Origin: SZUA-36 sp963727635
GTDB taxonomy: Bacteria > Pseudomonadota > Gammaproteobacteria > Xanthomonadales > SZUA-36
Direction: 5' to 3'
DNA length: 64,000 nt
Assembly (NCBI GenBank): GCA_963727635.1
Contig: CAVSHP010000010.1
Span: 1-64,000 of the forward strand
The translations under genes and the position numbers were made by a program. Every line of letters starts with the position of its first letter. The stretch's first letter is position 1. A model generated the notes under the pieces. It saw nothing but the letters and a program-made list of their open reading frames with translations. It was not told the origin of the DNA and did not search any database. Positions 19,064 through 30,400 of the stretch are shown piece by piece.

Positions 19064-20557
19064 TCACCCCTTGGCTGAAGGTAACTTGGAAACCAAACGC
19101 AACGACACGGTCAGGCCTTCCAGTTGATAGTGTGGTCTCAGGTAGAATCGGGAACGGTAGTAGCCCGGGTTACTTTCATCTTCCTCAACCACCACTTCGG
19201 CAGCTGCCAACGGCTTCCTGGATTTGACTTCTTCGCTGGAATTTTTCGGGTCTCCATCGACATATTGCAAAATCCATTTGTTGAGCCAGACTTGCATATC
19301 ATCCTTCTCTTTGAATGAACCGATCTTATCGCGCACGATACATTTCAAATAATGGGCGAAACGACAGGTGGCAAACAAGTAAGGCAACCGTGCGGCCAGG
19401 TTGGCATTGGCCGTGGCATCCGGATCTTCATATTCCTGCGGCTTTTGCAATGATTGCGCGCCAATAAACGCCGCAAAATCAGAGTTCTTCTTGTGAATCA
19501 ATGGCATAAAACCATTCTTCGCCAATTCGGCCTCTCTGCGATCACTGATGGCAATTTCGGTGGGGCACTTCATATCCACACCACCATCGTCCGTTGGGAA
19601 AGAGTGGGTTGGCAAGCCTTCAACGGCGCCACCTGATTCTATTCCGCGAATTCTTGAGCACCAGCCATACAATTTGAATGACCTGTTGATATTGGTAGAC
19701 ATGGCAAAAGCCGCATTACACCAGAGGTAGTTGTTCGAATCGGCATTTTCGGTGTTTTCTTCAAAATCGAATTCATCGACCGGATCAGTCTTCGCGCCAT
19801 AAGGTGTGCGACCGAGAAAACGCGGCATCGCCAAGCCCAAGTAACGGGAGTCATCGGATTCACGCAATGAACGCCACGCGGCATATTCAGGTGTACCAAA
19901 AATCTTGGTCAGGTCACGTGGGTTACTGAGTTCAGCCCATGAATCAAACTGCATGGTTCTTGGTGCAACCGCCGAGATAAACGGTGCATGCATCGCTGCA
20001 CATATCTGCGCCATCCCTTTCAGTGTCTCCACATCCTGGGGGCTATGATCAAAATAATAATCACCCGTCAAGCAACCGAAAGGTTCACCACCAAACTGAC
20101 CGTATTCCGCCTCGTACAACTGCTTGAAGAGCGGACTCTGGTCCCAGGCTGTACCCTTGTATTTCTTCAGAGTTTTGTGCAATTCGTTCTTGGAAATGCT
20201 CAGCACCTTGATTTTCAGTGATTCGTCGGTTTCGGTATTGTTGACCATGTAAGAGAGTCCGCGCCATGCGCTTTCCAATTGCTGGAAATCTGGATGGTGC
20301 ATGATCTTGTTCACCTGTTCGGTCAACTTCTGGTCGATTTGCGCTATCAACGACTGGATGGAAGCAATCGCATCCTCGGAAACAATCGCGGTATCTTTGA
20401 GTACATACTCTGCGAGGGTTTCGACTGCCGAATTGATTTCTTCCCGGGCACGATTACTCTTGGGTTTGAACTCCTGGTTTAGCAGTGCAGCAAAATCACT
20501 GGTTTCAACGACCGCTGCCTCTGCCTTTTGTCCTGAGACTTTCTGTTCTTCAGCCAT
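19064..20557 (-). CDS. tssC: T6SS sheath large subunit TssC (VipB)
   Basis: The 497-residue protein is a complete TssC: MHHPDFQQLESAWRGLSYMV, GDYYFDHSPQDVETLKGMA, MPRFLGRTPYG, and the full C-terminal domain ending FYLRPHYQLEGLTVSLRLVS. It starts two bases after the tssB stop on the same strand, the standard tssBC arrangement. Together the subunits form the contractile sheath. The reading frame is intact, unlike tssE-F-G-clpV downstream. Confidence 0.95.
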   Translation of the reverse strand: MAEEQKVSGQKAEAAVVETSDFAALLNQEFKPKSNRAREEINSAVETLAEYVLKDTAIVSEDAIASIQSLIAQIDQKLTEQVNKIMHHPDFQQLESAWRGLSYMVNNTETDESLKIKVLSISKNELHKTLKKYKGTAWDQSPLFKQLYEAEYGQFGGEPFGCLTGDYYFDHSPQDVETLKGMAQICAAMHAPFISAVAPRTMQFDSWAELSNPRDLTKIFGTPEYAAWRSLRESDDSRYLGLAMPRFLGRTPYGAKTDPVDEFDFEENTENADSNNYLWCNAAFAMSTNINRSFKLYGWCSRIRGIESGGAVEGLPTHSFPTDDGGVDMKCPTEIAISDRREAELAKNGFMPLIHKKNSDFAAFIGAQSLQKPQEYEDPDATANANLAARLPYLFATCRFAHYLKCIVRDKIGSFKEKDDMQVWLNKWILQYVDGDPKNSSEEVKSRKPLAAAEVVVEEDESNPGYYRSRFYLRPHYQLEGLTVSLRLVSKLPSAKG

Positions 20558-20559
20558 GA

Positions 20560-21084
20560 TTATTTCTCACCTTCATCATTTGAGCCATCATCAGGTTTCG
20601 GTGCTGCTACCAGGGACTGCAAAAGCGCCGGGTCCTTGATGGCATTCGCAATCAACTCCTCGGCACCGGTCTTGCCATCCATGTAGGTCACAAGATTACT
20701 TAACTGCGTACGTGCTTCGAGCAGTTTGCTCAGTGAATCAACTTTTCTGGCTACCGCGGCAGGTGAAAAATCGTCCATGCTTTCGAATGTCAGGTCAACG
20801 TTCAATTGGCCTTCACCGGTAAGGGTGTTGTCGACGCGAAATGCTGCACGTGGTTTCATTGCTTTCATACGATCATCGAAGTTATCGATGTCGAACTCGA
20901 GAAATTTACGCTCTGCAATCGGTGCCTGTGGCTCGGCAGGTTTACCAGCAAGATCAGCCATAACGCCCTGTACAAATGGCAAGTGGACCTTTTTTTCCGA
21001 TCCGTAGAGTTCTACGTCGTATTCGATTTGAACGCGTGGCGCGCGATTTCGTGCGATAAATTTTTGACTACTTCCAGAACCCAT
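20560..21084 (-). CDS. tssB: T6SS sheath small subunit TssB (VipA)
   Basis: The 174-residue TssB reads APRVQIEYDVELYGSEKKV, FVQGVMADLAGKP, then FLEFDIDNFDDRMKAMKPR and VDLTFESMDDFSPAAVARKV. All are family hallmarks, and the length is normal. It is followed after two bases by tssC and lies 92 bases from tssA on the same strand. The N-terminal helix expected to bind TagJ and the ClpV-recognised parts are present in the usual order. Confidence 0.93.
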   Translation of the reverse strand: MGSGSSQKFIARNRAPRVQIEYDVELYGSEKKVHLPFVQGVMADLAGKPAEPQAPIAERKFLEFDIDNFDDRMKAMKPRAAFRVDNTLTGEGQLNVDLTFESMDDFSPAAVARKVDSLSKLLEARTQLSNLVTYMDGKTGAEELIANAIKDPALLQSLVAAPKPDDGSNDEGEK

Positions 21085-21176
21085 TATTAATCTCCTGACT
21101 TAAGTTCATTATTAAAATAACATAGTGTTATTACGCTTTTGCTAACTCTGACGCTTACTTGAAATACTTGCTCCTG

Positions 21177-22211
21177 CTAATCCGTGTTACCGCTGACCAA
21201 CTGCACCTGTGGGACACCGTCTGGGGCCAGGTCCTCCATGATTTCAACAAATGACTTGGGCACAAGACGTTGCGCCCTCCGCATTAACAGGGGGATAGGA
21301 CTTGATGGTTCATGACTGGTGTAATAATCACATATCTTGTCAATCATATTTATTACATCGGCACGGCTATTGATAGCTCCACTCATATTCGCACCACCCA
21401 CGGTAACGGTTGAACCCTGCTCTTGGGCATCGGTAATACCTTCGGAAATGTCCTCATCGACTGCTGCGGCCGCGGCTGGCGCATATTTGTTTACAGCCTG
21501 ACGAATTTCATCCAAAACTCTCAAGATCTCATCAAAGTCAAGTGCGGGCGCATTCGGGGCCAATTGGCTGCAAAGTGCAGTGGTACGCTTCAGTTGCGCA
21601 ATTGAGCCTCGTACACCCTCGCCCAGCGAACTTATTGTTTCGACATCGGCATTGCCAAATGCCCCCTGTATCAATCCTATATCCTGAGCCTTTTCATCGC
21701 CAACCGGTTTCGTCTTGCCTTCAGCCAGTTCGATGTCCCGCAGTGAAAATGCCCCAAGCCCCTTGACTTCAAGCAGCGGGGCCCTTTCGAGTCCAAAACT
21801 GACCATTTCGTAGTTATTCAGGATTTGTAGGCAATTCAAGCGCATGGTTGGGTCGTTATCATCATCGGCATCCAGATTGGGATAGATACTGTCCCAAAAT
21901 ACTTCGATGCAGGTATTAAGCGATTCCAGCGAGTCGCTGAATGCTTTCAGACCTTTCAAACTCAAATCCGCGAGAGCCCCATAGGTCAGCACCCGCAGGT
22001 CGCGCGTGCGTTTATTCAGGTTGTCGACCTGCTCGGATACACCTTTCCAGTCAGGACCGGTGCCGGGTATGATGGTATCGCCGAATTCCTGCTCATCGGT
22101 CGTCTGCATCATGACTTCCATTTCCTGGAACACGGGATCATATTCCAGGTCTTCACCACAAGGTAAATCTTCGGATATTGGCTGGCTTAGCTCTTCAGCC
22201 GAAAGTCGCAT
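21177..22211 (-). CDS. tssA: T6SS cap protein TssA
   Basis: The 344-residue protein begins MRLSAEELSQPISEDLPCG, the conserved ImpA N-terminal pattern (PCGEDLEYDP), followed by RDLRVLTYGALADLSLKG. The C-terminal segment SRADVINMIDKICDYYTSHE and PLLMRRAQRLV is typical of the short TssA class. It heads the minus-strand core block; its start faces the tagH gene across a 400-base gap that must hold the divergent promoters. TssA primes tail-tube and sheath polymerisation at the baseplate. Confidence 0.9.
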   Translation of the reverse strand: MRLSAEELSQPISEDLPCGEDLEYDPVFQEMEVMMQTTDEQEFGDTIIPGTGPDWKGVSEQVDNLNKRTRDLRVLTYGALADLSLKGLKAFSDSLESLNTCIEVFWDSIYPNLDADDDNDPTMRLNCLQILNNYEMVSFGLERAPLLEVKGLGAFSLRDIELAEGKTKPVGDEKAQDIGLIQGAFGNADVETISSLGEGVRGSIAQLKRTTALCSQLAPNAPALDFDEILRVLDEIRQAVNKYAPAAAAAVDEDISEGITDAQEQGSTVTVGGANMSGAINSRADVINMIDKICDYYTSHEPSSPIPLLMRRAQRLVPKSFVEIMEDLAPDGVPQVQLVSGNTD

Positions 22212-22611
22212 TCATTCCCTCCCAGTTTAATAATTGCCACCAAACCCCGACAAAAACCTAGCCGTGCAATAATCCAAGCCTGGTTGGAATATTACACATT
22301 GGGTCTGGAGCATTTACTGTTCGTAATTTAATGTTTACAAGATTATATTGATATCGTCTATAGAGTATAGTGTAAATTCAGTAGGGCGCAACATACTAAA
22401 ACATCATGGGTGTCAGCAAGTATCAGGACTAATTGATAAGGCCTTGATTCAAGATATTTTTTTATGCCTATTATGTGATCATCCCAGACACCAAAACCGC
22501 CTTAGACAATGCAATTGATAATTAATAACCGTCATTTCAGTTGAGGAGCAAACCATCCGTGCTATGCTTTTGTTTTACCAACCAGGGAAACAACCTGGAG
22601 ACTGATTAGCG
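22212..22611. promoter_or_regulatory. divergent T6SS promoter region
   Basis: This 400-base gap separates tssA (minus) from tagH (plus) and is markedly AT-rich between about 22,300 and 22,530. No coding frame is visible. TTTACA at about 22,333 followed by TATAGA is a weak promoter-like pair facing right, with 19-base spacing. The tagH ribosome site is GGAG at 22,597. I see no convincing sigma-54 or Crp box by eye. Confidence 0.5.
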
Positions 22612-24251
22612 ATGTCATTAAGCTTAAAAATTACCAGTTACCAACGTCTCACTCCAAACCAGCAGTCGGTGTATCAGGCCGAGTCCGATTCGTTTACGAT
22701 TGGTAGAAACCATGAAAACGACTGGGCCATTCCCGACCCGCAGACGATTTCTTTCCGGTGTGCATTGCCGCATTCACAAAACGGGTAATGACTACTTTAT
22801 AACCGACACGAGCACCAACGGTGTGTTCATGAACGGTTCCGAAACCCGATTGAACCGGAATGAACCGGTTGCACTCAATCCCGGTGACAAGTTCAGGATC
22901 GGAGACTACGAATTCGAGGTCATCATTGAAGACGATTCACTGGCGGGCAATCCGCTCACCAGCAATGAAGAAACGATGATCGGCGCCGACCCCTTTGACG
23001 ACCCATTTCCCGCCCCGGGAACAGCCGGTCAGTCCGAACCGTTTTCGCATGCCGATCCATTTGAGGATGACCCGTTTGCCGAACCGGTTCCGGACAAGCA
23101 CGTATCGGATGATGATAATGATTTCATGAGCGACCTGGAAAAGCCGCTCTCTTCGCTGGGTGATAATCCACTCGCAGGTCATGTCAGCATTGACAGCCTG
23201 ATGGGTTTTGACGATGACATCGGATTTGGAGGAAAAGGACTCCGCGGAGAAGTTGGAGCAACGCCGCACGCCACTTCGTGAGGCGTTCAAACCTTCAGGT
23301 CTGGGCGGTGCATCCTCGCCTCCCCCTGCGTCTTCGCCTCCTGCCGGGAAAACGGGTGGGTCTGACACTTTCCAGTCAGCATTTCCCGACGAGTTTCCGG
23401 ATGACTGGGATGAGACGACCGGTATGCTCAAGATACCGCAGAAAGACGACCCGTTTGATTCCGACGGTGATGGCATCCCGGATGACTGGGACGAAACAAC
23501 CGGTATGCTCAAGGCCCCCGCGCCACCCGAACCACCCAAGGAGACTGCTGCCGCACCACCTGCCGCACCACCTGCCCCACCACCAGTCGCGAGAAAGGCG
23601 GAGCCACCACCTCCGGTTCAAGCGCCCACCGCCCCAACGGCACCAGCTCAGGGCGGCAACGCCATGGCCGCGTTCGCCCGTGGCGCGGGTCTGGAATTGA
23701 GCCAGATCAGCGGCTTCGAGCAGGATGTCCTGTTTGAGCAGGTCGGCAGAATGCTCATCGGTTTCACCGAAGGTCTGATCCAGACGCTGGGTGGGCGTAC
23801 GCATATTAAAAGCGAGTTCAGACTGGATCAGACCATGATCCGTCCGGCGGAGAACAATCCGTTCAAGTTTTCCACTTCCAAGACCCGGACCCTGCTGCAG
23901 TTGCTGAGCAAGAAAGACCCGGCCTATAAAAGTGGTGTCAACGCCATCAGTGAGGGTTTTGACGACGTCAACGCGCACCAGATGGCGGTGATCGCGGGAA
24001 TGGAGGCGGCATTGCAGGACATCCTTGCCCGCTTCAATCCGAAAACACTTGAAATGAGAATCGTTTCAGACTCAATATTGGACAACATCATGCCCGGTGG
24101 GAAAAAAGCCAAATACTGGGATATATTTAAACTACTGTTTGATGAAATTGCAGGCGAAGCGGAAGACAATTTTCAACAATTGTTCGGCAAAGAGTTTTCC
24201 CGCGCCTACGAAGAACAACTAAGCCGCCTGAAACAAGCACGCAAGGAGTAA
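22612..24251 (+). CDS. tagH: T6SS FHA-domain protein TagH/Fha, frameshifted
   Basis: Starts at ATG 22612 (MSLSLKITSYQRLTP) and opens with a FHA domain (FTIGRNHENDW; SGVHCRIHKT; ITDTSTNGVFMNG). An acidic Asp/Pro/Phe-rich linker follows, then a Pro/Ala-rich linker, and the C-terminal domain typical of T6SS FHA proteins (FARGAGLELSQISGFEQDVL; MLIGFTEGLIQTLGGR). Two frame breaks, near 22,745 and 23,230, interrupt it. The linker holds two copies of IPDDWDETTGMLK, the second preceded by a Ca-site-like DSDGDG. FHA proteins read the PpkA phosphorylation and switch on secretion. The gene leads the plus block tagH-tssJKLM-tagF-pppA. Confidence 0.85.
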
Positions 24252-24255
24252 TGAA

Positions 24256-24753
24256 ATGAAACCATCGAAGTCCACGAATAAATCGGTATTCCATTCGATA
24301 ATGATCGGTCTGTTGACCGTTGCCATGATGGGATTGCTCAGTGCCTGCGCCGGCGGCCCACCCAAACGCGAGGCACTGGGAATACAAATCAGCGCCACTG
24401 CCGATGTCAACCCGGATATGCAGGGCCGGCCATCCCCTATTATTCTGCATATTATGGAGCTCAACTCGACTGAACAGTTTAACCGCCTTGACTACATGGG
24501 GCTTACCCAACCTTCAGGTGCGGCACTGGGTCCGGAATTGCTGGGCAAGAGCCAGATGGTTCTGCAACCCGGCGAAAGCAAGACGTTGCCGTTGGAACTC
24601 AACCCAATGACCACCGTCATCGGACTCGTTGCCGGCTACCGGGATATTGATAATGCTGCCTGGCGTAAAACCGTGCCGATCACACAGGGCACAACCAAGA
24701 GTATCAACATCACGCTTGGGCAGACACAGATCATCACCACCGTTGCAAACTAG
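24256..24753 (+). CDS. tssJ: T6SS outer-membrane lipoprotein TssJ
   Basis: The 165-residue product has a lipoprotein signal with lipobox LSAC (Cys31). A short beta-sandwich domain follows: AEL-type strands such as PIILHIMELNSTEQF, then LGPELLGKSQMVLQPGES and a C-terminal strand with KTVPITQGTTKSINITL. TssJ anchors the TssLM membrane complex to the outer membrane by binding the TssM periplasmic end. It begins four bases after tagH and is followed after 14 bases by tssK. Confidence 0.9.
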   Translation: MKPSKSTNKSVFHSIMIGLLTVAMMGLLSACAGGPPKREALGIQISATADVNPDMQGRPSPIILHIMELNSTEQFNRLDYMGLTQPSGAALGPELLGKSQMVLQPGESKTLPLELNPMTTVIGLVAGYRDIDNAAWRKTVPITQGTTKSINITLGQTQIITTVAN

Positions 24754-24767
24754 GACGCAAATCCCCC

Positions 24768-26108
24768 ATGTCATGGACTTCAAAAATAATCTGGTCAGAG
24801 GGCATGTTCCTGAGACCGCAGCACTTCCAGCAAAACGACCGTTATTTCGAGTCACTGATCGAGCAGCGGTGCAGTCCCATGCGCCCCTACTCATGGGGTA
24901 TTGAGGAGTTACAGATCAATCAGGAAGCGCTGAGCCTCGGTAAGATCGAAATTGAAAAATGCAAGGCAATTCTGCCGGATGGAACGACGATCAATATTCC
25001 CTTCGCCGATGCCCCGCCCTTGCCGATCGAACCGGACAAGAACACCAAGGATGAAAACGTCTATCTGTGTCTCCTGGAAAGAAGACCCAATGCCACCGAG
25101 GTAAGCAGACAGGACGATAGCGATCACGCCGCGCGCTACGGGATAGAAATCAGTGAAGTACGCGATGCCAGCCTGCCGGAAGACTCCAACGCACCCATTG
25201 AACTTGGACGGAAAAACCTGGCCATACTGACCCAGAGTGATGAACGCACCGAATATGCCTGCATAGGTATTGGCCGGATTATCGAAGTCCGCAGCGACAA
25301 GCGGGTGGTGCTGGAAGATTCATTTATCCCATCCAGCGTGGATTGCCAGAACAATCGGCAACTTAAAGGTTATATAAAAGAGGTACAGGGTCTGCTGAAG
25401 CAACGTGCCGAGGCAATCGCGGTGCGACTGGGAAGCGACGGCAAAGGCGGTGGCACTGCACAGGTCGAGGATTACATGCTGCTGCAACTGATCAACGGTT
25501 ATGAACCGGTCTTTGCACACATGGAAAACCTGCCCGCCCTTCACCCGGAGGCGTTGTTTCAAAAGTGTCTGCAACTGGCCGGTGAACTGGCCACGTTTAC
25601 CACCAATAACAACCGTCCGACCGGACTGCCCAAATACCAGCACACCAACCTGTCTAAGACGTTTATCGCCATGATGGGCGAATTAAGACGCTCGCTCGGC
25701 GTGGTTTTCGAGCACAGCGCCCAGCAGATACCATTCAAACATTATGCAAAGGTAGGCATCCATCTCGCCGTAATCAGCGACAATTCGTTGCTCAGCAACG
25801 CAGTATTCGTGATTGCGGTCAAAGCGGATATGCCAACCGAAAAATTACGTTCACAGTTTCCACTACAAGCCAAGCTCGGCCCCAAGGAAGTCATGAAGCA
25901 ATTGATTCAGTCGCAATTGCCGGGAATTGAGCTCGAACCATTATCAGTGGCGCCACGGCAAATACCGTTCCATTCCGGGTTTTCCTATTTTGAACTGAAC
26001 AAGCGCGGTGATATGTGGAAACAAATGTCTTCGTCAGCCGGTCTGGGTTTGCACCCGGGTGGCACCTACCCCGGACTTGAACTCGAACTCTGGGCCATTA
26101 GAGGTTAA
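24768..26108 (+). CDS. tssK: T6SS baseplate-membrane connector TssK
   Basis: The 446-residue product is a full-length TssK. It begins SWTSKIIWSEGMFLRPQHFQ, the highly conserved family opening (the WxEGMFLxPQHFQ pattern), and ends with the C-terminal domain (FSYFELNKRGDMWKQM). TssK trimers link the baseplate wedges to the cytoplasmic domains of TssL and TssM. The frame is intact. Confidence 0.95.
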   Translation: MSWTSKIIWSEGMFLRPQHFQQNDRYFESLIEQRCSPMRPYSWGIEELQINQEALSLGKIEIEKCKAILPDGTTINIPFADAPPLPIEPDKNTKDENVYLCLLERRPNATEVSRQDDSDHAARYGIEISEVRDASLPEDSNAPIELGRKNLAILTQSDERTEYACIGIGRIIEVRSDKRVVLEDSFIPSSVDCQNNRQLKGYIKEVQGLLKQRAEAIAVRLGSDGKGGGTAQVEDYMLLQLINGYEPVFAHMENLPALHPEALFQKCLQLAGELATFTTNNNRPTGLPKYQHTNLSKTFIAMMGELRRSLGVVFEHSAQQIPFKHYAKVGIHLAVISDNSLLSNAVFVIAVKADMPTEKLRSQFPLQAKLGPKEVMKQLIQSQLPGIELEPLSVAPRQIPFHSGFSYFELNKRGDMWKQMSSSAGLGLHPGGTYPGLELELWAIRG

Positions 26109-26113
26109 TCAGC

Positions 26114-27454
26114 ATGCATGACAAAGATGATCCTTTTTTCGACATGGATGATGAACACACGATCATCAAGCCCAATCCACGTGGCCGCGCACCCGGACCT
26201 GCCCAGGCCCCACGGCCGCAGCGGAGTGTGGACCCGGGCAGAAAAGTCGATTTATCCAGCCGTCCCGGTCTCAATCCTATTGAAAAAGCCGCGTCGGTGC
26301 TGCTCAGTCTTCTGAGCCAGATACGCAATACCAGTTCACATCCCAACCCCAATGGTCTGCATAAGCAGCTGGCGACCGAAATCCAGAATTTCGAGAAAGC
26401 CGCACAACAGGCGGGTATCAACGAAAAGACCATATTTATTGCCAGGTACGCGCTGTGCACCACGATCGATGAATTCGTGATGACCACGCCGTGGGGTTCG
26501 GGAAGCATCTGGGGCAACCAGAGCCTGTTGAGCCTGTTTCACAAGGAAACCCGTGGTGGCGAACGGTTTTTCCAGTTGTTGAACAAGCTCAGCGAAGATC
26601 CCGCAAAAAACATTGACATGCTCGAATTGCTCTACCTTTGCCTGGCACTCGGCTTCCAGGGCCGGTACCGGGTTTTACCGAATGGTCTCAACGAACTCGA
26701 GGAAATACGCGAGAGTCTCTATCACACGATCCGCAATCAACGCCGCGAAGCCGAACCGGAGCTTTCACCCCACTGGGAAGGCTTGAAAAAATCCGCCATG
26801 GAAAAGTCGGCGCTGGTACCGGCATGGCTCGCCGCCACTATCGTAATACTGCTGCTGGTTGGTCTTTTCAGCATTTGGAGATTCAGCCTGAGCAATCAAA
26901 TTGACCCGGTTCATGCCAGGGTAATGAGTATCGGCCGTGAAGAATCACTGCTGCCGACCCGGTTATTGGCGCCGCCGGCGGCAGTTTATATCGCCGACCC
27001 CGGGCCAGCCCGGTTCGGATTGAAGCAATTCCTTGAACCGGAAATACGTTCCGGCCAGGTAACGGTGGAGGAACTGCCCGACCGAATCGTTGTTTCCATT
27101 GCCGGCGATAACCTGTTCCAGTCCGGCAGCGAGGTCATCAACAGTGAATATCACAATATCATCGACCGGATTGGCGAGGGTCTTGAACAAACCAGCGGCA
27201 GGATCATGGTGGTCGGACACACGGACAATGTTCCCATGGGAAGAAACAAGCGTTTCAGCTCCAACTTCAGCCTCTCGCAAGCCCGCGCCGAGTCTGTCGT
27301 TAAGCTTCTATCCGCCAGCGTCAAAAATTCCTCGAGATTGACCGCGGAAGGATTGGGCGATACCCGTCCAATCGCATCCAACGCAACCGCCGATGGACGT
27401 GCGCAAAACCGTAGAGTTGAAATCATCCTGATGGAGAGGGCCCGCGGATCATGA
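26114..27454 (+). CDS. tssL: T6SS inner-membrane protein TssL with C-terminal OmpA domain
   Basis: Residues about 50-225 are the DotU-type cytoplasmic helical domain (RYALCTTIDEFVMTTPWG; LYLCLALGFQGRYRV). One membrane helix lies at about 235-256, followed by a periplasmic OmpA-like peptidoglycan-binding domain (VVGHTDNVPMGRNKRFSSN; LSQARAESV; EGLGDTRPIASN). This is the extended class of TssL, which anchors itself to the cell wall. The gene overlaps tssM by four bases (ATGA). Confidence 0.95.
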   Translation: MHDKDDPFFDMDDEHTIIKPNPRGRAPGPAQAPRPQRSVDPGRKVDLSSRPGLNPIEKAASVLLSLLSQIRNTSSHPNPNGLHKQLATEIQNFEKAAQQAGINEKTIFIARYALCTTIDEFVMTTPWGSGSIWGNQSLLSLFHKETRGGERFFQLLNKLSEDPAKNIDMLELLYLCLALGFQGRYRVLPNGLNELEEIRESLYHTIRNQRREAEPELSPHWEGLKKSAMEKSALVPAWLAATIVILLLVGLFSIWRFSLSNQIDPVHARVMSIGREESLLPTRLLAPPAAVYIADPGPARFGLKQFLEPEIRSGQVTVEELPDRIVVSIAGDNLFQSGSEVINSEYHNIIDRIGEGLEQTSGRIMVVGHTDNVPMGRNKRFSSNFSLSQARAESVVKLLSASVKNSSRLTAEGLGDTRPIASNATADGRAQNRRVEIILMERARGS

Positions 27455-30400
27455 TTCAAATGATTATTTCAGAAATGATGAAAATGGGACTCTTTTCCAT
27501 GATGGGACTGGGTGTCGTTGCCGCGCTGATCTGGATCAACGGCCCGATGATTCGCTTTGGCGATTGGGCACCGCTGGTATCAGAACTCTCCAGGTTCATC
27601 ACCATCTTTACCCTTTTGGCTGGCTATGGTCTGTGGCGCTTGTTCAAAATGTGGCGTAACAAGAAAAAGAACGCCGCTATCACAAACGACCTCGCCGCGT
27701 CAGCCGAAACAGTGGATCCAAACGAGGCGCAATCCAGCGAAGAACTGGCAACCCTGAAAAACACCTTCGACGAAGCCTTGAAGGCGCTGAAGAAGAGCAG
27801 CGTTGGCGGCAAGAAGGTCAGCTCAATTTACCAGTTGCCCTGGTACATCATCATCGGTCCTCCCGGGTCGGGCAAAACGACCCTGCTGGTCAATTCAGGT
27901 CTGAGGTTCCCGCTGGCCGACAAGATGGGACTGTCGAAGGTCCAGGGTATCGGCGGCACCCGCAACTGCGACTGGTGGTTCACCGACGACGCCGTCATGA
28001 TCGATACAGCGGGTCGTTACACCACCCAGGACAGTAACGAGACAGTCGACAACAAGGCCTGGTTCGGTTTTCTCGACCTGCTGAAAAAACATCGCAGGAG
28101 ACGGCCGATCAACGGCATCATCCTCGCCATCAGCCTGGAAGAACTGGCCCGTCAAAACAATGTTGAACGGGAGCGCAACGCTGCTGCTATCAGTAATCGA
28201 ATCCAGGAACTGTACGAACGCCTCGGTATCCGTTTCCCGATCTACCTGATGTTCACCAAGTGTGACCTGATGGCGGGTTTCATGGAGTTTTTTGGCAATT
28301 TGGACCGCAATGATCGCGCCCAGGTCTGGGGTTTCACCTACGGATTGAAAGACGACCCGATCGAACGGTTTAACGAAGAATTCAGCATTTTGCAAAACCA
28401 GCTGGAATCCCGCCTGGTCCAGCGTTTGCAGGATGAACGTGACGTCAGCCGACGTGAATTGATATACAACTTCCCAAGCCAGGTGAGCGCCACGCGCGAA
28501 GGCATCGAAGAATTTCTGCAACGTGTTTTCAAACCGAGCCGTTTTACCACCAAGCAGTTGTTGCGTGGTGTCTATTTCACCAGTGGCACGCAGGAAGGCA
28601 CACCATTCAACCGCATCATGAGCCAGCTTGCGCACAATTTCAGTCTCAGCCGGGCAGCCACGCAAAGCACCCCCTCAAAGGGTAAAAGCTATTTTATCCA
28701 GGACCTGATGACCAAACTCATCTTTGGCGAGTCGGGTATCGCAGGTGCAAACCTGAAAGTCGAGCGAATTTATGGCCTGGCAAAGAAGTCCGGCTTGGCT
28801 GCGCTGATTGCCCTGCCGATCCTTCTGAACCTGGGCTGGTGGATGAGTTACAGCAATAACAAGTCGATTGCCAGCGAAATAGACGTGGCCACCGATTCCA
28901 TCGACGAAACCATCAAGAAGGTGTCGCCGCAAAGTGCCTCGATGCTTTCGGTCCTGCCCCTGTTAAACGAGGTAAGCGAGATGCCGCTCGGTTACGCCCA
29001 CCGTGATGACTCGGTTCCCATTAGTGACCGACTGGGTCTTTACCAGGGTAAACGGCTGGGAGACAACGGCACGATTCCCGCTTATCAGCGTGTCCTTGAA
29101 AATGCCTTCCTGCCGCGCCTGATGGTGCGCATGGAAAAGGTCCTTAAGGAAAGCATGAATGATCCGGACCAGGCATACCGGGCATTGAAAGCCTACCTGA
29201 TGCTGGCTGACCCGGAGCACATGGATACGGATTATGTTGCCGAATGGGTGCGCCAGGACTGGGATGCGACCCAGTCACGGGTGATGAGTTCGGAGCAGTT
29301 GGAGCAACTTAACGGCCACCTCAAAGCACTGCTCGAGATGGTTCCGCTTACCCTGCCCTTCGATCTTGACAACAACCTGGTCATGACGACCCGTGACATG
29401 CTGTCCAGGACCACGCTTGGTGAACGCATATACGCCGTCATCAAGTCGGAGCACCTGAATGAAGGCAAGCCTTTTACGATACCGTCAGCCGCTGGTAAAG
29501 ACGGCGCCAGGGTCTTTATCCGCAACAGCGGTGCGCCTTTGACCCAGGGAATTCCCGCGTTTTATTCACCCGCAGGATACAACCAGATGTACCTGCCCTC
29601 GGAATCCCGCATCATCAATGAGATGGCGGATGAAAGCTGGATTTTTGCAACCGAGGCCAGCGGTTCAGATCAGGTCTCCCAATCCGAGTTGGTCAATTCA
29701 ATCCGTCGTCTGTATTTCCAAGATTACACCGACCACTGGGTCGAGTTTCTGGAAGATATTCGAATCCGGCCATTCAGCAGCATGGCCCAGGCGGCTGAAA
29801 TCCTGCAGGTTTTGACTGGCGAGGACTCGCCGCTGCGCCAGTTCCTGATCAATGTATCCAACGCAACCCGGTTGGCTCCCGAAGAGAAAGTGGTGGATGA
29901 AGGTGAGGACGGTACTTCCCTGAGAGACCGGATTACATCGATTTTCAAATCCAATGCAAGCGACGGTTCGACGGTGCTCGATCCGATCCTGGTAGACCAG
30001 AGTTTTGCCAGCCTGCATAAACTTTCCGAGTCGCGTGACGGTGCCCCTTCACCGCTGGATAACCTGCTCGGTGACTTGCAGGAATTGTACCTGTACATCG
30101 ATCAACTCGCGCGCAGCTCCAGCGATCAGTTGCTGACCGGTTTGCAAAGCCAGGCGGGAACAGCCATTACGCGTGTCAGGCTAAGGGGTGAAAGATCGCC
30201 CGAACCGGTAGGTGAATGGATCATGCTGATCGTGGCCGACAGCAACAACCTGGTCGCCGGCGGTGCCGAGGCAACCATCTCGGCGGCGTGGGCAGCCGAT
30301 GTACTGCCCTTCTGCCGTCAGGCCCTGAATGGACGCTATCCGTTTGAAAACACTACGGATCGCGAGGTTCAGTTACGTGATTTCGGCGCTTTCTTCATGC

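Noticed and set aside
27895..28665. 256-codon minus-strand frame
   Set aside because: Lies wholly opposite the conserved TssM NTPase domain, so it is an antisense shadow.
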